Assembly (NCBI GenBank): GCA_963930775.1
Contig: OZ005704.1
Location: 5,394,001 to 5,458,000 of the forward strand
Direction: 5' to 3'
DNA from: Cliona cf. orientalis
Lineage: Eukaryota; Porifera; Demospongiae; Clionaida; Clionaidae
DNA: 64,000 bases
The notes beneath the pieces were generated by a model, which worked only from the letters and a program-made list of their open reading frames with translations, did no database searches and was not told the origin of the DNA. Below, piece by piece: positions 53,901-63,700 of this stretch; the first letter of the stretch is position 1, and the number at the start of each line of letters is the position of its first letter. The translations under genes and the position numbers were made by a program.

Positions 53901-55832
53901 TTGGAGTATGGCTGTGCTTCTTTCCTGAGCTGGAGGTTAGTCTCTCTCTGATCGCCATGGACAACAAGAAGTGGAAGGTTGCTATGATAGAAAAGATAAC
54001 GGAGACAAGAGATTGCGATACATACAATAACGATATCGCAGTGTCCCATGTACGTGTACATGTAAGATAGTGCCTATGGTATATCAACTATAGGCCAATG
54101 CTAACAGCGATAGGATAACAACAGTCATGGGCACTTCAATGTAATTGCTTTTTTGACCACATGGGCTACTACCATTTGCATGGAAGCTGCTACTTTGACC
54201 CCTTAAATTTGGTACTTGTACTTTCTCTTACCGTTTGCCTTCTGGGTACTGCTGAAGTAGCCATGGGATGTCAATCAGGTAGTTAAACTGCAGAGGAGGA
54301 GATAGTGGAGATTAGGAGGGGACAGTGCATGTGTGTGTGTGTGAGTGTGTGGGTGGGTGGAGGGTGAATGGTGGCTAGGAAAAGTGCACATGGCAATCAC
54401 TAGCATTATTATTTATTATTATTATTATTATGTCCTGTAGCTCTACATATACCTGAACTGAGGCCACCAAATCTCCTACGGAAGAGCTGAGGATATCTGA
54501 GAACACAAATAATTAACCAATTAATGAAATTGCATGTACTTCCACTTGCATACCCTTTATTCCAATGGCCACATTTGAACGGTTGTATTGTGGCCCAATC
54601 CCTCTCACCCTTGTCAAATAAAACAGTGACCGACCCTTCCCCTCCTCCTCCTTCTCCTTCAAATCACTAACAGCTGCCTCTCGACTAGCTGACTCAGCAC
54701 TTTTTCTTCCCAGTTTGCTTCGTACTTCTGTCTCCTCTGAATCACTGTCCGACAGTACAATGACTGACTCTCCGCTGGCACGCCCTCTTGCAGCTGGACT
54801 GTCAGATCTAGAATGGTGCTTGACGGTGATGCTCTCGTCTTTGTCTACTTTCACTCTCTTAGGACTGGGAGGCTGGGTGTCACTTGTTGCTTCTTTGTCT
54901 ATTCAATACAAAATTATGTACTTTTCCATCAAATCCATCCCTTGGGAGCTTTGACTGATGAAACCTTCCCCTGCAGGGTTTCATTAAGGGGGGGTGCAGG
55001 GGGATACTTGCCCCCCCCCCCTGGAAGCTGGCTGCCCCCCTTGAGAGATGCCACCATCCATACATGCAATGTACGTATGTACATGTACAAGCAAAGGTTT
55101 AAATGGTGAAAGTGTCCAAAGCGGCAGTTTGCTCATTTTTAACCCATAAATTAGCTGAAGCTTTACGCTATGTGTGGTAGGAGAAACATCCCACATCCTT
55201 GCAAAATTTGACTTGAAATGAGGGGAACCAGTGGATAATACTGACAGACTTTCCCCATCCGAGTGCTCAGAAGCCACCAGAAGAGTCTCAGAGGTTGAAA
55301 CATTACAAATTTTCCTGGGGGAGCGACCCCCCTAATATAATCAAATTAATGAGCACAACATCATTCTTCACGGGTGGAAAACATACTATAGTCTATGCCC
55401 CCCCCCTTAACTCTGCAATTATTGCATTTGCCACCCCCCCCCCCCCCCCCCCCCCCCACGAAAATCCTAAATGAAAGAAACCATAGATAATTTAGACTAT
55501 GATGAAACCCTGCCCTGGCATGCCTGGCCATGGGGTGGGATAACCTACACTGTACTACTACATGTATGTTGGCTCCAACATTAACGCAGAGTCGCAGGAC
55601 AGTGGTGATCTTCACCTTCACAAATTTTCAAAAAGAATTCAGCACCCAGATAGCGGACGACCCTTTACCATAACATTTTAATTATATTATTGATCGCACT
55701 CTTAGTAGACACTTATCCAAACTTACCTGGGTGTGAGAATTGACTCAGATGTACGGGATTCTTTCGGTAGCACTTACTTCCATATTTACATGGAGGTTTG
55801 TCGCTTGACTCGGTCGCCCAATTCTGGGACAT
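50916..55832 (-). CDS. TDP1: Tyrosyl-DNA phosphodiesterase 1 with N-terminal PBZ zinc finger
   Basis: About 17 minus-strand exons; the first seven are 55727-55832, 54554-54898, 54453-54496, 54232-54287, 53885-53981, 53777-53811, 53502-53594. Later coding blocks lie near 53130-53240, 52880-52965, 52660-52750, 52320-52510, 52165-52220, 51960-52025, 51775-51885, 51405-51535, 51236-51360 and 50916-50990. Exon 1 codes a PBZ-type finger: [21 protein letters not shown]. Exon 2 has a basic patch (PKRVKVD) and a SUMO-interacting-like motif ([11 protein letters not shown]), then the TDP1 core [17 protein letters not shown] half-site 1 is THHSKMM; half-site 2 is [12 protein letters not shown]. The end [13 protein letters not shown] and WTPS matches the family. 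Established role: nuclear and mitochondrial repair enzyme that hydrolyses 3'-phosphotyrosyl links left by trapped topoisomerase I. The finger would tether it to poly(ADP-ribose) (inference). Confidence 0.9.
51653..51675. repeat. Poly-G tract in TDP1 intron
   Basis: An uninterrupted run of about 20 G, one of several homopolymer G/C runs in the window (also 39783-39802, 52793-52808, 55434-55457). Confidence 0.9.
54974..55512. repeat. Foldback element in TDP1 intron 1, CAGGGTTTCAT ends
   Basis: Left CAGGGTTTCATTAAGGGGGG and right ATGATGAAACCCTG are inverted. The interior includes a C/G homopolymer of about 24 at 55434-55457 and the words TTTTCCTGGGGGAGCGACCCCCC. It lies between the PBZ exon and exon 2 of TDP1. 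The G-rich character and the AATTTTCCTGGGGGAGC word recall the TTAA-flanked element at 37355-37824. Confidence 0.65.
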
Positions 55833-55984
55833 CTCGGTCCACTGATGACCACTTACCAATTGAAATTGACCGCGTATAATATTAAATTCGCGAATATTAA
55901 ACGAATAATAATAATAATATTATTATTATTATTTGCGAAGCACAAATCCACAAAAAGAAAGTTCATCATCTGATCATAATAATA

Positions 55985-58900
55985 TCAATAACTATCAATT
56001 GCTGAATCTTCTAAAATGGAGTCACGAAATTTCGAAGGTTGAACATTGACAAAGTCCTGATAGTGCAATCGACACTCGGTTGAATTGGAGATGATAAGAG
56101 AAGTCTGTGTTATTGGCTCGCTCACGTGCACAGGCTCAGTTTTATCTGCCTTGAGAGCATACTTCCTCTCTTTCCATTCCTCATAGAGCACTTTCACTCG
56201 CTTCCACAAAATCCATGAATGGTACCCTACGATGCAGAAAAAGGCAACAAGAGCAGCTGCCACTGAAAGAGAAGAGGCAATCTGTATCCCAATGGGAACA
56301 CCGTGAAGAGCTACAACTGACAATAAGAGAGCATTTGTCATGAAGAACAGATCAAGCCAGTTGATAATAACATTCTTGAACGGCATTACTGCAACTTGTG
56401 CTATGATGAAGAGTATCAGAACGATGCTCTGACAGAGGAACAGAATCTGAGGAGTGTTTCTGAGACCAGCAAAGAGGATGTATATCGCCACAAGTACCCA
56501 AATACGAAGCCCAAACCAAAACCTGTATTTATCCTTGTATGGAGCACAGTAGGCATCAATCAGTGGTCTAAACTTGTTGATGATCCGAAAGCGAATGAAG
56601 AATCGAATTCCAGTGAGGAGGATCCCATAAGGAAGAATAAAGACACACACAGCAATGAGCACCAGGCAGAACAGACACACGTGCCTGTAGTCTCGCAGGT
56701 ACCGAATGTTCCCATCATAGTACCACACAATATTGTCCGATTCTTTCTGACGGTGAATAGTGCTAAAAGCCAAACCATCAACTGAAAAACGCAGAAGTTC
56801 ATAGTACGTGATGTAGATAAGCGTTGCTAGTACTGGTATGGCCGACTGAGATGTTAGCTGGGCGAGTTGGTGTGAAAATCTGCTGGCGTACACTAGGGTG
56901 ATGGAAATCAGCCAGATGTACATGGGGAAAATGATCGATAAAATAGCCTTTATGATGTCGTCCAAGCCGTCATATAGGCACACAGGAAAACCAAGCTCTA
57001 AATTGAGAAAGGAGATGAAAATTATTGCCCATTGAGTGCCCTTGAAGCCAAACAAGTAGTACGTGCTAATACTTAGTACGTTGGCATAAAAGATAAGTCC
57101 ATTGATTGTTCCCTGTGCGACAGTGAGCTGCAGTATAAGGAGAAAGACAACAATGACAACCCCTAACAGGGCATAGAATGGTAAAGTAAATAGCCACCAG
57201 TTAGAGCATGTCTGGCATTCCGGGCTGCCTATGGTGACACTCAAGTTACTCTTGCATTTCCCACACAACACTCCAGTACGCCCCAAAAGACAGAGGCTGT
57301 CCTCACTGATATTCACCATTGACTCAGTTTGGTTGCAATACCGAGTGGGACAGTGATCGGAGAATCCTAAGTCAATGTCTTCAGCTGTTAGGACAGTATA
57401 GTTTTCAATGTACTCGGCAATGCCAATCCATGAGGTCCCGGGGCGGCTTACCAATCCACTGGACACGTTGCATTGAATACCTCTGTCTTCAAGAAATGCT
57501 GGACAACTACAAGAATCAGCACCTTCGACAAGCTCAAATCCCGGAGGACAATTGAACACTTTGATGGGAATGAATAGTCCTTCTATTGACTCACTAGGGT
57601 ACATGGCAATTGAGCCAGTTGCTGAATCACCAACATCACCAGTAAGTATAGTGAATGTGAAGGTTGTACAGTTGAACCCATAGGCTTGGACGATATCTTC
57701 ACCATAGCCTAACTGCCAATTTAGTTCTGTCATATTAGCACTTGGCTCATGCCGAGGGTTACTGTAGACTAGGGAATATACACGGTTGAACGATTCGTCT
57801 ATTGGAACGATTGAAAAGCTGAACGTTTTGCCCGGAAATGTATCCATTTGTGGAATATTATAGTCTCCATTACACCTCAGAGCAGATCGACTGGTATTGT
57901 TTAAATCATCACCACACAGGCATATCTGGATAGGAGTGGAAGAGATTTCAAGGAGTCCATTTCTGACAGAGTTCTTAAACTTGAACACTTTGTCGTAGAC
58001 CACAGAGGGTTTGACATTGCGAATAGTCGGGGAGAACCGTATACTGCACATATTGAGAGGCCTAATGTACATGGAGTTTCCTGCAATGCGAGCACTGTTG
58101 GATATGAATGTGACGCTGATGTCAATATCACCAATGATGTTTTCATCGTACTCTCGTTCTGTAATGAACTGTATGGCACAGTACTCTGCATACTGACTGA
58201 CTGAGAAGATAGCACCACCTTGAAAAGCTGTATTATTGTAGAAAGTCAGGTTTAGTGGCTCCGCGAGCCAAATAATCGATTCTCCCCTTAGAAACATTGC
58301 CGCTCCACTTGTCCAGGTAGAACCAATGGCACTACCGAATGTCACATTCCCCGTGAACATAACATATGAAGCTTCAGCAAAAACAATTGGTCCTGTAAGC
58401 CGAAAGAATACTGAATCAGAAATTAGTACCCTATCGGCATAGGAGAATGTTAGCAGTCCATCTCCCACCCCCAAACTTGGTGAGTCATCAATACTGCTCC
58501 CTGTCAGGTTGATTTTTGATAGTCTAATGTCAAGAGAGTCTCCCGTACTAAGAGTGAGGGTATATAGTAGGCGAGTGTTACCACCAGTTACATTGTGTAT
58601 TGTAGCCGTACAAAATCCAATATTGTCAGGAAACTGTACTAAAGATATTTGTGAAGTGGAAAAGGTTTGCTCATCTTCTGAACTGATTACAAATTGACTA
58701 TCAGTTATAACTAAACACTCATCATTCTGACTGTAGTTGCCTAGATACTTCATGTACAGTGTCACCGTCGATCCAAAATATCGACCTCGAAAAGCTCCAC
58801 TTGGCAGAACTTGGCTATTGTTAGAAAATGTAGAGCCAGAGAAGTGTAGAGAATTGTATGCTGCTTCACTTAAGTAGATGGCCAAAATTGCTCCAAAACA

Positions 58901-59821
58901 TACTCCTCGGTTGCTAGTGAAGTTAGAGTTGAAAATTTTAACTGCAACGGGAGAATACTGCTGGTGTAAGAGTGACATTGCTCCTACGCTTGGTACACTC
59001 GTTGGCTCAAAAGAGGCGTTACTTGCAAAAAAGGAATCGGCTAAAGTATCGGCACAACTCACAGCATCTTGGACTCTCCCAGCGTAACCTGTGTTCTTGG
59101 AGAATACAGAATTGATAATTGTGAATTCAGTCTTTTCTGCACACGTACACTCCCTATCAGTCGTATTCGTGTACAGCCAGACAATACCACTTCCCTTACA
59201 AGTACCGAACTTTGTTTCACAATTTTGGTGCAAGGCAGTGTTGTCAGAAACAACAACTGATTCAAGCCGAGGACGACCAAATACGTCTATACCCACAATT
59301 GCACGCCCAATATAGCTAGTAATGTGAACATTTAAAAGGTTGAAGTCACAGCAGCTGTTGCAGACTAAGACAGCTGCTTCACCAGGGTCAAAGTAGAGCA
59401 AAGACGAGTTTCCCTCTCCCAACACCTCCTCAGTCAATATCGCTCCACAGTCTTCAAAGGCAATATTGGTCAGTGTCAGATTGTGAACGTTTCTGAAGGC
59501 AAAACCACCTCGTGTGGAAAAATTGCTTTCTAAACACTTAATCACTGTTGGCGTAGTTCTGTTGCTTCCTGAGATTGTGACATCGCTAATGTTTTCAATC
59601 ACACAGAAGTCGCCTTGGGGGATGGTGTATGGTTGAGAGGATGTGAGCTCGTAGGTGGTGTTGCTAGCCATAGATAGACTAGTGCTCTCCACATTACCAC
59701 CGCAGAGCAGGAGCTCGAGGGAGTTGTTACTTGCAATTAGCACAGTGGGCCTCTCCATAAGGCCACACACTCGAGTGGCAACTCCCACTACCACAATGGA
59801 TAAAACAAACAGTGGTCTCAT
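55985..59821 (-). CDS. Intronless beta-helix / cysteine-rich / multi-pass receptor-like protein
   Basis: A single 1278-codon exon from ATG 59821. A signal peptide lies at about residues 1-20. Residues 60-640 are an N-glycosylated, repetitive region rich in short S/T/N and hydrophobic alternation (FKNVHNLTLTNIAF-like coils, SGSTFSNNS, TFYNNTAFQGGAIFS), typical of a parallel beta-helix with a GGAI motif as in Pmp-like repeats. Residues 755-875 are cysteine-rich (CPPGFELVEG, CPTRYCN, GRTGVLCGKCKSN). About eight transmembrane helices span 880-1205, with the signature blocks QGTINGLIFYANVL, LNLELGFPVCLYDGL, VLATLIYITYYELLRFS and PLIDAYCAPYKDKYRFW. A polar cytoplasmic tail of about 70 residues ends RDSILEDSAIDSY. 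The layout is that of an adhesion-type receptor. The family is unnamed to me and ligand and signalling are unknown. Tandem paralogue of the next gene. Confidence 0.7.
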   Translation of the reverse strand: MRPLFVLSIVVVGVATRVCGLMERPTVLIASNNSLELLLCGGNVESTSLSMASNTTYELTSSQPYTIPQGDFCVIENISDVTISGSNRTTPTVIKCLESNFSTRGGFAFRNVHNLTLTNIAFEDCGAILTEEVLGEGNSSLLYFDPGEAAVLVCNSCCDFNLLNVHITSYIGRAIVGIDVFGRPRLESVVVSDNTALHQNCETKFGTCKGSGIVWLYTNTTDRECTCAEKTEFTIINSVFSKNTGYAGRVQDAVSCADTLADSFFASNASFEPTSVPSVGAMSLLHQQYSPVAVKIFNSNFTSNRGVCFGAILAIYLSEAAYNSLHFSGSTFSNNSQVLPSGAFRGRYFGSTVTLYMKYLGNYSQNDECLVITDSQFVISSEDEQTFSTSQISLVQFPDNIGFCTATIHNVTGGNTRLLYTLTLSTGDSLDIRLSKINLTGSSIDDSPSLGVGDGLLTFSYADRVLISDSVFFRLTGPIVFAEASYVMFTGNVTFGSAIGSTWTSGAAMFLRGESIIWLAEPLNLTFYNNTAFQGGAIFSVSQYAEYCAIQFITEREYDENIIGDIDISVTFISNSARIAGNSMYIRPLNMCSIRFSPTIRNVKPSVVYDKVFKFKNSVRNGLLEISSTPIQICLCGDDLNNTSRSALRCNGDYNIPQMDTFPGKTFSFSIVPIDESFNRVYSLVYSNPRHEPSANMTELNWQLGYGEDIVQAYGFNCTTFTFTILTGDVGDSATGSIAMYPSESIEGLFIPIKVFNCPPGFELVEGADSCSCPAFLEDRGIQCNVSSGLVSRPGTSWIGIAEYIENYTVLTAEDIDLGFSDHCPTRYCNQTESMVNISEDSLCLLGRTGVLCGKCKSNLSVTIGSPECQTCSNWWLFTLPFYALLGVVIVVFLLILQLTVAQGTINGLIFYANVLSISTYYLFGFKGTQWAIIFISFLNLELGFPVCLYDGLDDIIKAILSIIFPMYIWLISITLVYASRFSHQLAQLTSQSAIPVLATLIYITYYELLRFSVDGLAFSTIHRQKESDNIVWYYDGNIRYLRDYRHVCLFCLVLIAVCVFILPYGILLTGIRFFIRFRIINKFRPLIDAYCAPYKDKYRFWFGLRIWVLVAIYILFAGLRNTPQILFLCQSIVLILFIIAQVAVMPFKNVIINWLDLFFMTNALLLSVVALHGVPIGIQIASSLSVAAALVAFFCIVGYHSWILWKRVKVLYEEWKERKYALKADKTEPVHVSEPITQTSLIISNSTECRLHYQDFVNVQPSKFRDSILEDSAIDSY

Positions 59822-60735
59822 TGTACTATGATTGTACCATGTGCTCCTTGGCCTTCAATTGTTGCTGTGGGCCGGGTGAGATGATCTGCACATGATGAAA
59901 AGTATGTAAACTAGTTATTATTAAGCCATTCAGCATGATTCAGCCATTGGACCTGATCACCCGGAGAAAGGGAATACTAACTATAATTAGATTACTAGCT
60001 ATAGCCCTCTCTTTTCTGCTTTTAACCCATTAGGTTTGTTCCACATCATCATAGATTACATGACTTCATGTTAAATCATTCTGGGAGAAAAATACTGAGC
60101 CCTATATGCGGATCTGTGATCAGCCCTGCCCCCCTTTCCCCATAACCATAACTCAGTGCACAAAATAATAGCATATGGCGTGGAGTGGCGGGAATGGAGT
60201 TTAATAGCTACTACCTTTTGATCCTGGGCAGTGTATAGCATCATTTATTTACTCTTGATAGCATTCAACACTACACTCTTCAAGATTAAACACGATATCG
60301 ATGATGTGGCTCCTCAAAATACATTGCAACATATTGGCTTCAGCCCTGCCCCCCTCCCATGCAATGATGCATGCATGTTTTGATCGCTACCTACTAAATA
60401 TATTAAAATATAAGCAAGTATATTATACTTACTCTTTGATTATCTCTCGAAGACAAGCTATACCCGGGGCCTTCGCAACTGTACAAAAATTTGTTTACTA
60501 TCGAAGGTCACGCCCCTATGAATTCAATTTGCAAGCTGATGCAATTGCAAGAAAGCTATGTAGCTATGGACCTACTAGTAGTACAGTACCATGAGAACTA
60601 TGCAGCTAGCTACTGGGGATGTGGTCAAGTTTTCATATAATATTATACTACAGTATTAAATACACTTCATGAGCAACATTGTAGCTACTTATTTTTATAT
60701 AATTTTACTTTTACACAAAAATAATCACTCCATTA
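59822..60735. other. Intergenic between the two beta-helix receptor genes
   Basis: 0.9 kb with no recognised coding sequence. It serves as 5' flank of the upstream-facing receptor (start 59821) and 3' flank of the next (stop 60736). The word CCCTGCCCCCCT occurs twice, at about 60124 and 60344. Confidence 0.5.
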
Positions 60736-63700
60736 TTAGTCAGTATCAGCTCCTGAATAGTTGAGTATTGAGTCCCGAAACTCTGACGGCTGAACAATGG
60801 GTGGATGATGTTGATCATGTTGGATCTGACCACCATTGTCCTGATCAGGCTCATTAGTACTAGTGATTGTGAAAGAGCTTCTTGTGACAGTGTTCTTTTG
60901 GGGACCATCATCTTCCAACAGAGCATACCTCCTCCGACTCTTACAGTAAACACGTATCACCTGTATTCGCTTCCAAGCATGGTAGCCTACAATACAACAA
61001 AAGACGACTACAGTTAGTGCAACTGATGCGGCAGAGGCTTTGTTCAAGGTACGTGAATAGCTATAGAGCACAACGATCATCAGCAAAAGAGCATTCACCA
61101 TAAAGAACAGGTCAAGCCAGTTGATGATCTTACTCCTGAATGGCATTATGGCGACTTGGACCAGCGTAAAGAATAGTAATAGAATACACTGACACAAGAT
61201 AAACACTAGAGGGAAGTCTCGGAGAATAGCAAAGAGGACATATGTTACCACAAGCACCCAGAGCCGAGCTCCAAACCAAAACCTGTACCGGTCCTTGTAA
61301 GGGGCACAGTAAGCATCGATAAGTGGCTTGAATTTATTGATGATTCGAAAGCGATTGAAGAATCGAATTCCAGTGAGGAGGACACCGTATGGAAGAATGA
61401 AGACACAGATTACCACCAACACCATGAAAAACAGAAGCAGATGTTTCCAGTCATGAAGGTAGTGAATGCTCCCATCGTAATACCACACGTGTTTGGTTTG
61501 ACCAGGTGGGTATTGGAGCTGAATTATTCCATACGTCAAGCCATTCACCGAAAAGCGTAGAAGCTTATAGTATGTGATGTAGATGAGTGTTGCTAACACT
61601 GGAATAGCTGATCGTGATGTCCAGCTTGCAAATCTGTACGAGTATCTACTGACGTAGACAAATCCCACGGCAAGCAGTAAAATGTAGATTGGAAAGACGA
61701 TCGACAGCAGAGCTTTATCTATCTCAGTCAGTCCATCGTATAAGCACACAGGGAAACCAAGCTCAAAGTTGAGAAAGGATAAGATGATCACTGACCATTC
61801 AGCACCCTTGTATCCAGTAAGGAGTGTGTATGTGTCAACATTCAGCAGAGTCGCATAGAATATGAGTCCATTGATTGTTCCCTGTGTGACAGTGAGCTGC
61901 AATATAAGGAGAAGGACAACAATGGCAACCCCTAACAGGGTGTAAAGTGGTATTGTCAGTAGCCACCAATTGTTGCATGATAGACACTCTGGGCCACCTA
62001 CTGCAATGCTCAGATTATGCTTGCATTTTCCACACATCACACCAGTCCGCTCGTAGATGCACAGGCTTGATGGGTCCGAAACATTCACAGTGGAAGCCGT
62101 TTCATTACAGTAGCGTGTTGGGCAGTGTTGGGAGTAGCCAATAATAATCTCAGGCATTGAGGAGTTAGTGAGATTATAGTTGGTAAAATTCTCCGCAATT
62201 CCAATCCACGATGTACCAGGACGAGTTACTGTACCGTTGGATATACTGCACCGTACACCTTTGCTCAACAGAACTTCTACACAGTCACATAGACCCCTAT
62301 CTTTGATAATCTCAAACCCAGGAGGGCATTTGTTTAGATTGACGTTAACGATTAGACCAGTTGTTGACCCACTCGGATAGATACTAAGCATACCCTTTCT
62401 GGCAAGCTTGCTACTGAAAACTGTGTACATCAAATTGGTACAATTGTAGCCCTGAAGTTGGACTATATCTTCACCGTATCCCAAGTGCCAATCGAAGTCC
62501 GACTCATCCATATCACTGACGTCAGACTCTCGTACGTGTAGATTGTTGTAAACTAGGGAGTAGACTCGCTTGTAAGATTCGTCAACTGGGACAATGGAAA
62601 GGTTGAACGTTTTTCCCGGATATGTATCGATTTCAAAGGGTGCATGGTCACAATACAGCGCCTCTCTACTCGTGTTTGTAGGATCACCACGACAGATGCA
62701 AACACGCACTGGTCTTGATGATATCTCGAGTAGCCCATTTGTATAGTTGTCCACAAAGTGGAATATTGTATCGTATACAGTGTGAGGGTCAACTTGCAAT
62801 ATTGGAGAGAGACGTGTACTGCAGTGATAAAGAGGAGAGACATAAATGGAGTTGCCCGCCGAACGGGCCTTGTTGTAAGAGAACGTGACGTTGATGGCGA
62901 TTTCACCAATGTTGCTCTCATTGTAGACTTTGGAATTTTCGGAGATAAACTGAAAAGTGCAGTACTCGGCAAATCTGCTAATGGAGTAGATGGCACCACC
63001 TTCCAGCGCAGAATTGTTGCAGAACGTTAAATTCAGCGGCTCTTGAAACCAAATTTTGGATTCTCCCCTCATGAATATAGCTGCTCCGCTGGTCCAAGTA
63101 GAAGCAATATTATTGCTGAATTCGATCTTTCCCGTGAATATAACGTTTGAGACTTCAGCATAGAGAACAGGTCCAGTAAGCCTTGTGAACGATGATCCAA
63201 CATCCTCGCTTCCATGAATCACGACTTGTGTGATGTATGAAAATGCAAGCAATCCATCACCAATACCCAAAACTGGTTGGTTGTGTATCTCACCACCAAC
63301 AAGATGAATGTCGGACATGTTGATGTGAAAAGAGTCGGATAAATCAATAGCCACTGCATTAATGAGCCTGCTACTGTCACCAGTCAAGTTTCTAAACACT
63401 GACTCACAGAGTCCACGACTGGCGGGAAATTGGGTGAGAGATAGTTGAGCAGTGGCAGATACCTCGTCCCCAGTGATAAAATCAGAGTCGACTACGCTAA
63501 AGCAGTTGCCTCCGATAGTGTAGTTGCCCAAATACTTCACAAGGAGTGTGATTGTAGTTCCAAAGTATCTGCCACTCTGATAAGAGAAATTCGACAAAAA
63601 CTGAGTGTTGTTCGAGAAACTACACCCTGAGAATGATAGAGAATTATATTCAGCTTCACTCAGGTAGATGGCCAAAATGGCCCCATAACACATCCCCCTG

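Noticed and set aside
56396-59315. Several plus-strand open frames opposite the beta-helix receptor gene
   Set aside because: They are antisense shadows of a long, clearly coding minus-strand exon.
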